From positions 1 through 64,000 of the forward strand of contig NZ_JAERQF010000005.1 in NCBI RefSeq assembly GCF_016734815.1: a DNA stretch of 64,000 nt, read 5' to 3'. The stretch's first letter is position 1; each line of letters starts with the position of its first letter. Both the position numbers and the translations under genes were made by a program. Shown here in pieces: positions 1 through 8,474 of this stretch. The notes beneath the pieces are model-generated. The model saw only the letters and a list, made by a program, of their open reading frames with translations. It had not been told where the DNA came from and did no database searches. The stretch comes from Hymenobacter rubidus. Lineage in GTDB: Bacteria > Bacteroidota > Bacteroidia > Cytophagales > Hymenobacteraceae.

Positions 1-137
1 TATACTCGTCGCAAAGTAGGGTGCGGGGCCTGCCCCCGCCCGTCGTTGAACGAATCCAATACAAGTCGTTCAACGACGGGCGGGGGCAGGCCCCGCACCC
101 TACTTCCTTTTTCGCAAACCACTTCGCGACGAGTATA
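1..137. repeat. Large compound palindrome (GC-rich repeat, copy 1)
   Basis: A perfect 40-bp inverted repeat (14-53 with 66-105) is enclosed by a second perfect 12-bp inverted repeat (1-12 with 126-137). The core carries a GGGGCCTGCCCCCGCCC motif, which recurs in another palindrome at 47291-47388, so this is a dispersed element rather than a terminator. It sits directly in front of a coding frame that lacks its expected N-terminus and has an in-frame stop (47-49) within the element. Confidence 0.85.
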
Positions 138-175
138 ATCAAACGACAGCAGTAGCTCCCGTTAAAGCCATTGCG

Positions 176-1651
176 GTGCAGGCGGATGGCAAAATTGTGG
201 TAGGCCGTGAAACCGGGTCTAATACCGGGAGTGTATTGGACATCTATCGCTTGAATTCCAACGGAAGTCTTGACCCCACCTTTAATGTAGGTGGCTACGG
301 CTACTCGGGCACCGGCTATGGCGGCGTTAGCTGCCTGACGATGCAGCCCGATGGCAAAATTCTAGTAGGTAACCGCTATGGGACTTACAACGGCATCTCG
401 GTCCCTTCGGGAATTACGCGTCTAAATAGTAATGGCACTATTGATGCCACTTTCAACCCTGGCGGTGGCGGTTTTAACAATGTGGTTAACTGCTTCGTGT
501 TGCAACCCGATGGTAAAATCATAGTAGGAGGCGGTTTCTCTATTTACAACAATAATGCTGGCGTGCCCGATGGCTTACTACGTCTCAATGCCAACGGCAT
601 TGTAGACAATACGTTTAATCTTGGCGGTACTGGATTTGCCAATAGTGCTACACCGGGCGGCAGTGCTAATTGGGAAGTGTATGGATTAGCCTTGCAGTCC
701 GACGGCAAGGTATTAGTGGGCAACCGGGCCTCTTATTACAATAGCGACCCCAATGTGCCGGATGCGCTGCTGCGCATCAATGCCAACGGTACGTGGGACC
801 AGACCTTTAACCAAGGTGGCAGTGGGTATCTGATACCTGCGGGCACCCCGGTATACGCAGTAGCCGTGCAGCCCGACGGCAAAATAATTGCCGGCGGCAC
901 CGGCAATACTTACAACAGCGCCCCCACCAACTCTGATGGCATTCAACGATTCAACGCCGACGGCACACTCAATGGCGTTGACGTGCCCCTGAGCGGAGCC
1001 AGCTACGTCTTTACACCCGGCAATACGACCACCAACCCGCTGGTGACGAGTACTGGTGGCCTCTATTCTGCTGTGGCTACTTATCAGGGCGTCGCCTCGG
1101 CTCCCTCCAATGTGGTGACGGTGACCACTTGCCCGGCCCCCGTTCTGAGTAGCCTGAGCCGCACGAGCGGACCGGTGGGCACCAGCGTTACGCTCACGGG
1201 CACCAACCTGGCCTCGGCGACCAGCGTGCGCTTCAATGGGACGGCCCAAACGACTATCACGGCCAATACGGCTACCAGCCTGACGGTGAACGTGCCAGTT
1301 GGGACTACTACGGGCCCCGTTACCGTCGTGACTGCCGGCGGCACCAGCAACGGCTTGGCCTTTACCGTAACAACCGGCACGGCTACCGCCACGAATGACC
1401 TGGCCCGGCAAATTGCCGTGTACCCAAATCCGGCTACGGGGGCCGTGTTTGTGGAACTGCCCGTCGCCCTGCGTGGGCATGCCGCTGCTGCCACGCTGGT
1501 GGATGCCCTGGGTCGGGTGGCATCGCAGTATGCCCTCCCGGCCGGATTAGAAAGCCATTCGCTTTCACTGGCTGGGGTGGTGCCTGGGCTGTACGCGCTT
1601 CGGGTTCAGGCCGATGGTGGTACGTTGGTTTACAAGCTGCTGGTTAACTAA
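176..1651 (+). CDS. Delta-60 repeat / IPT-TIG / T9SS sorting-domain protein, probably 5'-truncated
   Basis: The predicted role is a cell-surface or secreted beta-propeller protein exported by the type IX system. About five delta-60 repeats (pattern LQPDGKI.VGG...N..G..D.TFN.GG.GF) fill residues 1-265. An IPT/TIG Ig-like domain follows at about 318-400, and a C-terminal sorting domain (VYPNPATG start, GLYALRVQ near the end) at about 412-491. The only starts are internal, here a GTG inside the first repeat. The frame is open back to about position 50, and coding sense runs to about 140, where the palindrome begins. There is no signal peptide, although a T9SS cargo needs one. I infer that the 5' end was lost or lies beyond a repeat insertion, so the gene is probably not functional as it stands. 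The domain calls are secure; the truncation is an inference. Confidence 0.75.
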   Translation: MQADGKIVVGRETGSNTGSVLDIYRLNSNGSLDPTFNVGGYGYSGTGYGGVSCLTMQPDGKILVGNRYGTYNGISVPSGITRLNSNGTIDATFNPGGGGFNNVVNCFVLQPDGKIIVGGGFSIYNNNAGVPDGLLRLNANGIVDNTFNLGGTGFANSATPGGSANWEVYGLALQSDGKVLVGNRASYYNSDPNVPDALLRINANGTWDQTFNQGGSGYLIPAGTPVYAVAVQPDGKIIAGGTGNTYNSAPTNSDGIQRFNADGTLNGVDVPLSGASYVFTPGNTTTNPLVTSTGGLYSAVATYQGVASAPSNVVTVTTCPAPVLSSLSRTSGPVGTSVTLTGTNLASATSVRFNGTAQTTITANTATSLTVNVPVGTTTGPVTVVTAGGTSNGLAFTVTTGTATATNDLARQIAVYPNPATGAVFVELPVALRGHAAAATLVDALGRVASQYALPAGLESHSLSLAGVVPGLYALRVQADGGTLVYKLLVN

Positions 1652-1671
1652 AGGAAAGAGCAGGACGGTCG

Positions 1672-1722
1672 AAGAAAGCAGCCTGTGCCGGATGCTTACG
1701 GGCACGGAGGGCTGGTTTCTTT
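1672..1722 (+). terminator. Possible terminator hairpin
   Basis: An interrupted stem (CAGCC/GGCTG outside GTGCC/GGCAC) sits 20 bases after the stop of the beta-propeller gene. It has only a short T-run (TTTCTTT) after it, so termination is plausible but weak. Confidence 0.4.
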
Positions 1723-1906
1723 GACCGTTTTAGCTGTAGCGTACTTGATGGTTGGCACCGGCGGGAGATACCGGTAAAAATGCAGGGAAGGGAATAAGCT
1801 GCGATGAGAGGCAACTATTAACCGGCGAACCACGAGTAGCTTGCAAAGCGGGCCAATGGCCCGCCGCTACCTATCCATCCATCATCTCCTGCCCATTCGA
1901 TTTCCA

Positions 1907-2539
1907 ATGAAATACGCCTTACTCATTCTGTTTGGCCTCGGCGTAGCAGCACCGGCTGCCCATGCGCAAGCTCCCGTCACGCCGGTGCCAGCCGCTGCTC
2001 CGGTGCCTTCCTCGGCCATGCTCCAGCGCTACACCACGGCCAGCGGGCAGGCTACTTTTTTCTCCACGGCGCCGCTGGAAGATATTGAAGCCCTGAACTC
2101 GCGGGTGGCCGCCATCTTCGATTTGAACACCGGGCAGTTGGCTTTTTCGCTGATGATGAAGGACTTTCAGTTCAAAAACTCGCTGATGCAGGAGCATTTC
2201 AATGAGAACTATGCCGAATCGGATAAGTACCCCCGGGCTCGCTTTATGGGCACGCTCGTGACCATGCCCACCGAAGAACAACTGCGTGCCGGCCCGCAGC
2301 CGGTGTATGTGCAGGGCCAGCTCACCATTCACAACGTGAAGCGCAAAGTGCGTGTGCCCGGCACCCTGCAGCTGCGCGGCAACGACCTGGTGGTAACGTC
2401 CAAATTCAGTGTGGCGCCGGCTGACTACAAGATTAAAATTCCCGCTCTGGTTCGCAACAACATCGCCAAGAGCATTGATATCAGCGTGATTGCCACCTGC
2501 CAGCCCGCGGCGGCCGCCACGGCCAGCATTGCCAAGTAA
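1907..2539 (+). CDS. YceI-like domain periplasmic protein
   Basis: This is a 210-residue exported protein with a signal peptide (MKYALLILFGLGVAAPAAHA) followed by a Pro/Ala-rich linker. Residues about 40-200 resemble the YceI family, a lipocalin-like barrel that binds long isoprenoid or lipid ligands in the periplasm. Recognisable parts are the F.S..PLEDIEA opening, the F.FKNSLMQEHFNENY stretch with the family's MxxHF-type motif, PRARF, and the closing L.I....K....V.. strands. The ATG chosen puts the signal peptide at the N-terminus; an in-frame ATG 22 codons upstream would bury it. It is a single-gene unit followed by a strong terminator. The specific ligand is unknown. Confidence 0.8.
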   Translation: MKYALLILFGLGVAAPAAHAQAPVTPVPAAAPVPSSAMLQRYTTASGQATFFSTAPLEDIEALNSRVAAIFDLNTGQLAFSLMMKDFQFKNSLMQEHFNENYAESDKYPRARFMGTLVTMPTEEQLRAGPQPVYVQGQLTIHNVKRKVRVPGTLQLRGNDLVVTSKFSVAPADYKIKIPALVRNNIAKSIDISVIATCQPAAAATASIAK

Positions 2540-2564
2540 CTCGGCGCTTCCTGAGAAGCGAAAA

Positions 2565-2595
2565 GCTCGCCCTGCTAGTGCAGGGCGGGCTTTTT
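2565..2595 (+). terminator. Rho-independent terminator after YceI-like gene
   Basis: An 11-bp GC-rich stem with a TAGT-type tetraloop is followed by TTTTT. It lies 26 bases after the stop codon. Confidence 0.85.
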
Positions 2596-2640
2596 CTTGT
2601 GCTAAACACGAAATTGAAACCTTGGGCCGTTGCAGCGAGC

Positions 2641-3558
2641 ATGACGAAATTTCGACGCTTCCTGAAGTGGGTGCGGCCGCTGATACCTTACGTCAATATC
2701 GGGCTAGCCGGGGCGGCCTATTGGGCTAATGAGTATTGGTTTCAGGGCTTTTGCCAGCCCGTAGAATGGGCGGCGTGGGTGCTGGTAATCAGCATCGCCG
2801 CTTTTCTGCTGTGGCCATTTGCGAAGTGCGTGCCGGGGCTGAACTATCTGATGCTTTTTCTGATGGGCGTGCACTTCACGGTGTGCGTGTACTGCGCACT
2901 GTTCATCAATCCGCTGCAATTGCTGAGCATTCTGCTGATGGCGTTTTTGGTGTTTCCGCTGTTGCTGTGGGTGCCGGTGGTATTTGCCGTGCAAGCGTTG
3001 AACCGGGCAGTGGTGAGTGCGCTGCCAGGGGCTAGAGTGGTTTTCGGCTTGGGAGTCTTCGCGTTGCTGCCGGTGCAGCTGTGGGCGGAGCAACAGTATA
3101 GGGCGATTGCAGCGGCTGTGGCTAGCCTGCCTGCGAACAAGCGGCATCAAACGTCGGAGTGGCTGCGGGTGGTGCCCCGGACCTACATGGCCGAACGGCT
3201 GGCCGGTTCCCTCTTCAAGTACCACAATTACCCGGAGTTTGTCTACGATGGCTGGCGTCCGCCCCTGCACGACCCGTTGGTAAACATCTGCTTGTGGAGC
3301 CGAAATGGGGACAGACCCCCACTGCTGATTGATGACGATGCCTGGCGGACGCCCCAGACTTCGGCAGACCATCAGGCCGCTTTCTACCACCAGCTATTCC
3401 CCAACCTGCCCATCAAAGCCGACTGCACCTGCAACCACACGCACGACGGCGAAAGCTACCTCGAATGGCAGCCCTGGCTGAATAGCCGCGCGGCCGATGC
3501 CAAGCTCCGCATGAAGCGCCGAGAATTGCTCAAGCAGAATAATCCTTTGGGCATATAA
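2641..3558 (+). CDS. Multi-pass membrane protein of unknown function
   Basis: I do not recognise the family. The 305-residue protein has about five hydrophobic helices in its first 160 residues (around 17-32, 40-60, 68-90, 95-118 and 130-150). A soluble C-terminal half of about 150 residues follows, with conserved-looking aromatic and acidic segments (YNYPEFVYDGW-like and CTCNHTHDGESYLEW), the latter holding a Cys/His cluster. The ATG chosen directly precedes a Lys/Arg-rich start (MTKFRRFLKW), typical of an inner-membrane topology signal; an upstream in-frame start would overlap the preceding terminator. It stands alone between YceI and the reductase. Confidence 0.65.
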   Translation: MTKFRRFLKWVRPLIPYVNIGLAGAAYWANEYWFQGFCQPVEWAAWVLVISIAAFLLWPFAKCVPGLNYLMLFLMGVHFTVCVYCALFINPLQLLSILLMAFLVFPLLLWVPVVFAVQALNRAVVSALPGARVVFGLGVFALLPVQLWAEQQYRAIAAAVASLPANKRHQTSEWLRVVPRTYMAERLAGSLFKYHNYPEFVYDGWRPPLHDPLVNICLWSRNGDRPPLLIDDDAWRTPQTSADHQAAFYHQLFPNLPIKADCTCNHTHDGESYLEWQPWLNSRAADAKLRMKRRELLKQNNPLGI

Positions 3559-3814
3559 AGCGTCAACGGCCGACTTACTTTCCAAAAAACGGCTTGGCGT
3601 CCCCGTTCGGGTCCTATGTGGAAAACTTCCGGACTTTTTCCTTGCCCTTGGCAAACACAGGCGGTAATTTCCGGGATTCAATATCCGGTCGATTGCTGCT
3701 ACCCCAGCCCTCGGTTCTGCTCTTTCACAACTGCCTCAACGACTTGCCGCCGGCACTGTGCCGCGCCGGCTCCTTCAGTATATACGCAAAAACCCACAAC
3801 CAAACACCACTGGT

Positions 3815-6196
3815 ATGCTAGTAATTAAACGCGACGGGCGCCGCGAGTCCGTGAAGTTTGACAAGGTCACGGCCCGGATTGAAAAACTGTGCTACGGCTT
3901 GCACATGGATTTCGTGTCGCCGATTGAGGTGGCCAAGAAGGTGATTGACGGTATTTACGATGGCGTGACCACCGTGGAGCTGGACAACCTCGCCGCCGAA
4001 ACGGCCGCTTCGCTCACCACCAAGCACCCGGACTACGCCATTCTGGCGGCCCGCATTGCGGTGAGCAACCTGCACAAGGTGACCAGCAAGTCCTTCTCGA
4101 GCACGATGAAGCGGTTGTACACCTATGAGGACCCCAAGAATGGCGACAACGCCTCGCTCATCGCCACCGACGTGTGGGAGGTGATTCATAAGAACGCCGC
4201 CACGCTGGACTCGGCCATTATCTACGACCGGGACTACAACTATGACTTCTTCGGCTTCAAGACGCTGGAACGCTCGTATTTGCTGCGCTTGGAGGGCAAG
4301 GTGGTGGAGCGGCCCCAGCACATGCTGATGCGCGTGGCGGTGGGCATCCACAAGGACGACATTGACTCGGTTATCAAAACCTACAACTTGCTGAGCGAGC
4401 GGTGGTTTACCCACGCCACGCCCACGCTGTTCAACGCCGGGACGCCGAAGCCGCAGATGTCGAGCTGCTTCCTGCTGACGATGAAGGACGACTCCATTGA
4501 TGGCATTTACGACACGCTGAAGAACTGCGCGCTGATTTCGCAGTCGGCCGGCGGCATTGGGCTGTCGGTGAGCAACGTGCGGGCCACGGGCTCCTACATC
4601 AAGGGCACCAATGGCAACTCGAACGGGCTGGTGCCCATGCTGAAGGTGTTCAACGACACGGCCCGCTACGTGGACCAGGGCGGCGGGAAGCGCAAGGGCG
4701 CCTTCGCCATTTACCTGGAGCCCTGGCACGCCGACATTTTCGAGTTCCTGGACCTGAAGAAGAACCACGGCAAGGAGGAAATGCGCGCCCGCGACCTGTT
4801 TTACGCCCTCTGGACGCCCGATTTGTTTATGAAGCGCGTGGAGCAGAACGGCGACTGGACGCTGATGTGCCCGCACGAGTGCCCCGGCCTGGATACCACC
4901 TGGGGCCCGGAGTTTGAGCGCCTCTACGCCAAGTACGAAAAGGAGGGCCGCGGCCGCCGCACCATCAAGGCGCAGGAGCTGTGGTTTGCCATTCTGGAAA
5001 GCCAGACGGAGACGGGCACGCCCTACATGCTGTTTAAGGACGCGGCCAACGGCAAATCGAACCAGCAGAACCTGGGCACGATTAAGTCCTCGAACCTGTG
5101 CACCGAGATTATTGAGTACACCGACGCCGACGAGATTGCCGTGTGCAACCTGGCCTCGCTGGCGCTGCCCCGCTACCTGGTGACCGATGCGCAGGGCAAC
5201 ACCACCTTCGACCACCAGAAGCTGTACGAGGTGACCTACCAGGCCACCCTGAACCTGAACAAGGTGATTGACGTGAACTACTACCCGGTGCCCGAAACGC
5301 AGAAGTCGAACTTCCGCCACCGCCCCATCGGGCTGGGCGTGCAGGGCCTGGCCGATACATTCATTGCCCTGCGCATGCCCTTCGAGAGCGACGAAGCCTC
5401 GGGCCTGAACAAGGACATTTTCGAAACCATCTACTTCGCGGCCATGACGGCCTCGAAGGACCTCGCCATCAAGGACGGGCACTACGAAACCTTCCCCGGC
5501 TCGCCCCTGAGCCAGGGCAAGTTCCAGTTCGACCTCTGGGGCGTGACGCCCGACTCGGGCCGCTGGGACTGGGAAAGCCTGCGCGCCGAGGTGGTGAAGC
5601 ACGGGGCCCGCAACTCGCTGCTGGTGGCGCCCATGCCCACGGCCAGCACCGCCCAGATTCTGGGCAACAACGAGTCGTTTGAGCCCTACACGAGCAACAT
5701 TTACGTGCGGCGCGTGCTATCAGGCGAGTTTATGGTGGTGAACAAGCACCTGCTGAAGGACCTGGTGGCCCTGGGCCTGTGGAACGACGCCATGAAGCAG
5801 GAAATCATCGCCGCCAACGGCTCGGTGCAGGGCATTGCCCGCATTCCGCAGCACATCAAGGACCTGTACAAGACGGTGTGGGAGATTTCGCAGCGCCGCA
5901 TCATCGACCAGGCCGCCGACCGCGGGGCCTACATCTGCCAGAGCCAGAGCCTGAACCTGCACGTGCAAAACGTGAACTTCGGCAAGCTCACCAGCATGCA
6001 CTTCCACGCCTGGAAGCGCGGCCTGAAAACCGGCATGTACTACCTGCGCACCAAAGCCGCCGCCGACGCCATCAAGTTCACGGTGGAAAAGCAAGCCGCC
6101 GAAACCCTGGAGCCCCTGGCCCTGGTGGAGCAAAACCAGTCCGACATGGCCTGCTCCCTGGATAACCCGGACGCCTGCGAGGCCTGCGGGTCGTAG
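3815..6196 (+). CDS. nrdA: Ribonucleoside-diphosphate reductase, class I alpha subunit
   Basis: This is the catalytic subunit that reduces ribonucleotides to deoxyribonucleotides in the cytoplasm. The protein is 793 residues. An N-terminal ATP-cone ([17 protein letters not shown] onwards) forms the allosteric activity site. The barrel carries the paired catalytic cysteines (MSSC at about 218 and CNLAS at about 444), the radical cysteine in NLCTE (about 429), the PMPTAS phosphate loop and the Tyr-Tyr dyad (MYY at about 742-743) that relays the radical from NrdB. The C-terminal tail ends CEACGS, the thioredoxin-reducible cysteine pair. An in-frame ATG 19 codons upstream was rejected because the family starts at the ATP-cone. 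No nrdB is adjacent, which is common in Bacteroidetes. I saw no clear NrdR box in the 250 bases upstream. Confidence 0.95.
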   Translation: MLVIKRDGRRESVKFDKVTARIEKLCYGLHMDFVSPIEVAKKVIDGIYDGVTTVELDNLAAETAASLTTKHPDYAILAARIAVSNLHKVTSKSFSSTMKRLYTYEDPKNGDNASLIATDVWEVIHKNAATLDSAIIYDRDYNYDFFGFKTLERSYLLRLEGKVVERPQHMLMRVAVGIHKDDIDSVIKTYNLLSERWFTHATPTLFNAGTPKPQMSSCFLLTMKDDSIDGIYDTLKNCALISQSAGGIGLSVSNVRATGSYIKGTNGNSNGLVPMLKVFNDTARYVDQGGGKRKGAFAIYLEPWHADIFEFLDLKKNHGKEEMRARDLFYALWTPDLFMKRVEQNGDWTLMCPHECPGLDTTWGPEFERLYAKYEKEGRGRRTIKAQELWFAILESQTETGTPYMLFKDAANGKSNQQNLGTIKSSNLCTEIIEYTDADEIAVCNLASLALPRYLVTDAQGNTTFDHQKLYEVTYQATLNLNKVIDVNYYPVPETQKSNFRHRPIGLGVQGLADTFIALRMPFESDEASGLNKDIFETIYFAAMTASKDLAIKDGHYETFPGSPLSQGKFQFDLWGVTPDSGRWDWESLRAEVVKHGARNSLLVAPMPTASTAQILGNNESFEPYTSNIYVRRVLSGEFMVVNKHLLKDLVALGLWNDAMKQEIIAANGSVQGIARIPQHIKDLYKTVWEISQRRIIDQAADRGAYICQSQSLNLHVQNVNFGKLTSMHFHAWKRGLKTGMYYLRTKAAADAIKFTVEKQAAETLEPLALVEQNQSDMACSLDNPDACEACGS

Positions 6197-6204
6197 ATTA
6201 AACG

Positions 6205-6237
6205 AAAAAGGCCACCTTGTTTTAAGGTGGCCTTTTT
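6205..6237 (+). terminator. Terminator after nrdA
   Basis: A perfect 12-bp stem (AAAGGCCACCTT / AAGGTGGCCTTT) is followed by T residues, 10 bases after the nrdA stop. It insulates nrdA from the accessory island that begins just downstream. Confidence 0.9.
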
Positions 6238-6254
6238 ACAACGTATCCTAATCT

Positions 6255-7001
6255 ATGTACCTCATGTATGTGGATGAAAGCGGCGACCCTGGCGTTTTTT
6301 CGGGCCAGAACTCGCAGCATTTCATCCTAATCGGGTTAATTGTGCCAATCAATGAATGGAATACTTCATTGCAACGACTGGTCAAGCTTCGAAAGCATTT
6401 TAGCAAAACCATGGGGCTGCCAGAACGTGAAGAAATTCACAGCAGCGAACTGGTGAGAATTAACAAAATCGACGCTTACCGGAAAATTCCCAAATCAACG
6501 CGCATCTCCATCCTGAAAACCTTTGTAAACGAAATCCCCAATATCTTTCCGGAAAGCAAAATCATTAGTGTTTGCTTGGACAAGCAAGGCTTGGGGAATC
6601 AGCAATCCTTTCAGGAACTGGCTTGGAAACGTTTGATTCAGCGGTATGACACTTTTCTGAAAAAAGGCAATGCAAAAGGGATAATCGTGAGTGATGACTC
6701 TGACGAACCCATTTTACGGGGACTTTTACGGAAGATGCGAGTCTATAACTACGTTCCTTCCAAGTTCACAGGCTATTACAATCCAGTCATCTCCAACATT
6801 GTCGAAGACATATTTTTTCGACAGTCGAAGCATTCCTTCGTTGTCCAAGTTGTGGATGCGATAGCGCATTCGCTATATCGGAAGGAATACCCAAAAGGTA
6901 GTTTGAAGAAGTTCGGATTGCAGTATCTGTTCGATACGCTGACCCCTTTGCTACTGAAAGAAGCCTCACCAAAAGACCCTCAAGGCATCGTGAGGGGATA
7001 A
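6255..7001 (+). CDS. DUF3800 domain protein (copy 1)
   Basis: The biochemical function is unknown. The 248-residue protein shows the DUF3800 acidic motifs: MYVDESGDPG at the N-terminus, EIHSSELV at about 56-63, VSDDSDE at about 137-143, and VEDIFFRQSKHS....VDAIAHSLY at about 180-205. The spaced Asp/Glu residues resemble the metal site of RNase H-like nucleases, but that is inference. It is a close paralogue of the gene at 10794, about 50 percent identical by eye with an 11-residue insertion near 165. Its GC content is visibly lower than its neighbours, which suggests recent acquisition. The gene ends against a convergent structured small-RNA gene, the same arrangement as at the second copy. 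Known biology: several candidate structured RNA motifs have been described beside DUF3800 genes, with role unknown. Confidence 0.85.
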   Translation: MYLMYVDESGDPGVFSGQNSQHFILIGLIVPINEWNTSLQRLVKLRKHFSKTMGLPEREEIHSSELVRINKIDAYRKIPKSTRISILKTFVNEIPNIFPESKIISVCLDKQGLGNQQSFQELAWKRLIQRYDTFLKKGNAKGIIVSDDSDEPILRGLLRKMRVYNYVPSKFTGYYNPVISNIVEDIFFRQSKHSFVVQVVDAIAHSLYRKEYPKGSLKKFGLQYLFDTLTPLLLKEASPKDPQGIVRG

Positions 7002-7070
7002 AAAAATGCCCCGGTTGAAAAACCGGGGACTTTTTGTGGCCCTGCCAAGGCCACAGGGCCAAGGTGAGTC
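7000..7070 (-). ncRNA. DUF3800-associated small RNA (copy 1)
   Basis: The minus strand has its own promoter (TATATTTG), a roughly 70-nt body and a strong terminator: CCCCGGTT/AACCGGGG stem (7009-7016 with 7021-7028), then CA and seven T. The body forms a 7-bp stem (7038-7044 with 7054-7060). The whole unit aligns with a second copy at 11513-11585, also placed right after a DUF3800 stop codon. At one stem position the pair is G-C here and G-U in the other copy on this strand, whereas the opposite strand would have a C-A mismatch. This favours a minus-strand transcript. The link to the described DUF3800 RNA motifs is by context only. Confidence 0.7.
7009..7035. terminator. Bidirectional terminator between DUF3800 copy 1 and its small RNA
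   Basis: An 8-bp stem with a GAAA loop has T-runs on both strands (TTTTT on plus, TTTTTTT on minus). It can therefore end both the DUF3800 mRNA and the convergent small RNA. Confidence 0.85.
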
Positions 7071-7076
7071 ACGTCA

Positions 7077-7084
7077 CAAATATA
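7077..7084 (-). promoter_or_regulatory. -7 promoter box TATATTTG for small RNA copy 1
   Basis: This is an exact match to the Bacteroidetes TAnnTTTG -7 box on the minus strand, 7 bases before the conserved start of the structured region. The identical box is kept in the second copy while the flanking sequence differs. No convincing -33 TTG was found. Confidence 0.7.
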
Positions 7085-7160
7085 ACGCTTATAGCTAAGC
7101 CAGGGTTCTGTGTGTATAACTTTTCCCTTGCAACCAAAGCACATTGGCCTGCACAAAAGC

Positions 7161-7190
7161 AAAAAGGACGGCAATTATGCCGTCCTTTTT
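7161..7190. terminator. Bidirectional terminator downstream of the 29-codon ORF
   Basis: An 8-bp GGACGGCA/TGCCGTCC stem is extended by A5/T5 arms, so it can terminate on both strands. On the minus strand it lies 19 bases after the stop of the small ORF at 7209-7298. Confidence 0.8.
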
Positions 7191-7208
7191 TATGTAGCCT
7201 AAAGAGGC

Positions 7209-7298
7209 TTAAGCCACCACAGACATCTTGTCCTTACTGGCAATTCCCTGATTCAAATCCTCTGCACTATTGATAGTAGTGTTAGTTGTTTGTTCCAT
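7209..7298 (-). CDS. 29-residue small ORF with a near-perfect Shine-Dalgarno
   Basis: The product starts MEQTTNTTINSAEDLNQG and ends KDKMSVVA. It is Thr/Asn/Ser-rich with no membrane segment and no Cys. Its ATG is preceded by AAGGAGG at a spacing of 5, unusual because Bacteroidetes genes rarely rely on Shine-Dalgarno pairing. A bidirectional terminator follows, so the promoter-proximal frame, small ORF and terminator look like the end of one transcript. It overlaps the last 17 bases of the degraded frame upstream, which suggests translational coupling. I do not recognise the peptide; a precursor peptide or antitoxin-like role is possible but unsupported. Confidence 0.5.
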   Translation of the reverse strand: MEQTTNTTINSAEDLNQGIASKDKMSVVA

Positions 7299-7530
7299 TT
7301 TGACCTCCTTTTGAAATGTTGTGTCTGCGTTTATTGTCAAGTTCAAGTTTATCCAGCAAATGCTTGCGTTGAAGAGCAGAATTAGAAGGTATGAACCAAT
7401 CTTGCTCTTGGTTGTCGTTGAAAATTTTGGTGCAGAGGAGGGGGATATGCTTTTCTTGGGTTTGGTGTCTGGGTACCAACGAGGTGGTCAAATCCAGTAA
7501 CTCTTCAAAGATAGTAACTCCAGCTTCCCC
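7282..7530 (-). pseudogene. 3' remnant of an unrecognised gene
   Basis: The minus strand carries about 80 codons of plausible coding sense (FEELLDLTTSL, HIPLLCTKIF, DNKRRHN) that end 17 bases inside the small ORF. The frame has no credible start: going upstream it runs into the GC-rich repeat at 7527. I infer that the repeat replaced the 5' part of a gene. The family is unknown. Confidence 0.35.
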
Positions 7531-7636
7531 AGCCGCTGCCGCCCCGGGAGCGGCTGGTTTGGTTTTGGGGAAGCTTGCGCGGAATGGCGAGAAACACGAA
7601 GCATCGTTCAGCCGCTGGGGCGCCGGGGGGCGGCTG
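7527..7636. repeat. GC-rich CAGCCGCT island repeat (copy 1)
   Basis: Shared blocks are CCAGCCGCTG, CGGGAGCGGCTGGTTTGG, AATGGCGAGAAACACGAAGC and GCGCCGGGGGGCGGCTG. The same blocks recur at about 8475, 9310, 10598 and 11660, and nowhere else in the window. The match to the copy at 10598 is nearly exact for over 80 bases. Confidence 0.8.
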
Positions 7637-7693
7637 CGCCATTTCTGGCGTTGGTGGCTGCAATGAGTATCTTGCCCACCTAATGCACAGCCT

Positions 7694-7999
7694 GTGAAAT
7701 CCATTCCTTTTGCCCAATACGTGGCGCTTCTCAAACTGCTGGGTCTGGAATATGTGCGCACGGTGGGCAGCCATCAGCACTGGGACTTCCCGAAAAACTC
7801 GGGCAAAGCGCTGTTGCGGACGCTCACCTTACGCGACAAAGACAAGGATATTCCCGTTTTGCACATGCTCACGAACCTCGCTACCCTGGAAGCTTCTGGC
7901 GTGGTGACCAAAGCTGATTTTGAACAGTTGCTGGCGGCGCAGCAGAACCCCAAGGCCGCCAAAGCGCAACGCAAGCGGCGGAAAGACGAGGAGAAATAA
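7694..7999 (+). CDS. HicA-like toxin candidate
   Basis: This 101-residue protein resembles the HicA family of small RNA-binding mRNA interferases with a dsRBD-like fold. Evidence is the N-terminal LLKLLGLEYVRTVGSHQHWDFP segment, where HicA has its G-S-H core with the catalytic histidine (about residue 27), followed by a basic strand (LRTLTLRDKDKDIP) and a Leu-rich helix. The C-terminal 20 residues are very basic (KAAKAQRKRRKDEEK), longer than typical HicA. The start is GTG; no in-frame ATG precedes it. It converges with a HicB-like gene across a shared terminator. In known hicAB loci the two genes are co-transcribed, so this arrangement is odd. Function is inferred from similarity by eye. Confidence 0.6.
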   Translation: MKSIPFAQYVALLKLLGLEYVRTVGSHQHWDFPKNSGKALLRTLTLRDKDKDIPVLHMLTNLATLEASGVVTKADFEQLLAAQQNPKAAKAQRKRRKDEEK

Positions 8000-8030
8000 A
8001 AACGGCCTTTCCAGTTGGAAAGGCCGTTTT
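7999..8030. terminator. Shared bidirectional terminator between HicA-like and HicB-like genes
   Basis: A perfect 14-bp stem (AAAACGGCCTTTCC / GGAAAGGCCGTTTT) with an AGTT loop ends in T-runs on both strands, between two convergent stop codons. Confidence 0.9.
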
Positions 8031-8050
8031 CAGCAACACAAAAGGGATTG

Positions 8051-8404
8051 TTACGCGGGAAGCAGCACCTGCTCGGTGAGAATGCGCCGGCTGCGGGCCG
8101 GGCGGTTGAGCACTTCGACGGACAAGCGTGGGGGTTCGTACACGGGCGTAGGCTTCTTCACGAGCCGCCAGCCCAGCGAGAGCAACAGGCGGTCGAGGGT
8201 GCCGCGTTCGGCAGTGTCCTGAATAAAGAATTGCAGGGCTTCTTCAAAGGCCGCTTCGGCTTCGGCTTCGGTATCGCCATAAGACGACAGTTCCAGCGCC
8301 GGGCAATAAGCCACGTATTGGCCGGTGTCGTCGTCAAGCACGAGCAGTACTTCTACTTCGGCCTGGGTAAGCTGGCCTTGCGGACCGGTGATGAGAGTAG
8401 CCAT
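8051..8404 (-). CDS. HicB-like antitoxin candidate
   Basis: This 117-residue acidic protein has the HicB signature: a partial RNase H fold with VEVLLVLDDDTGQYVAYCPALEL (compare the family's D..G.Y.A..P.L.G), then SSYGDTEAEAEAAFEEALQFFI, the typical 'G.T..EA......A' helix. The C-terminal 45 residues (KKPTPVYEPPRLSVEVL...) could carry the DNA-binding or toxin-binding part. It faces the HicA-like gene. Separate promoters would let the cell set toxin and antitoxin levels independently, which is unusual for this family. Many HicB-like proteins are solitary, so the pairing is inferred from proximity. Confidence 0.7.
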   Translation of the reverse strand: MATLITGPQGQLTQAEVEVLLVLDDDTGQYVAYCPALELSSYGDTEAEAEAAFEEALQFFIQDTAERGTLDRLLLSLGWRLVKKPTPVYEPPRLSVEVLNRPARSRRILTEQVLLPA

Positions 8405-8474
8405 AGATGCAGTGCAAATGAACGTAGCGAAGATACGCGCGTTCGTTCTGGTTTAACGCAGGAAAGAAACACTA

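Noticed and set aside
3818..5602. 594-codon open frame on the minus strand inside nrdA
   Set aside because: It is the antisense shadow of a high-GC reductase gene. Its translation is rich in Arg, Gly, Val and His with no domain.
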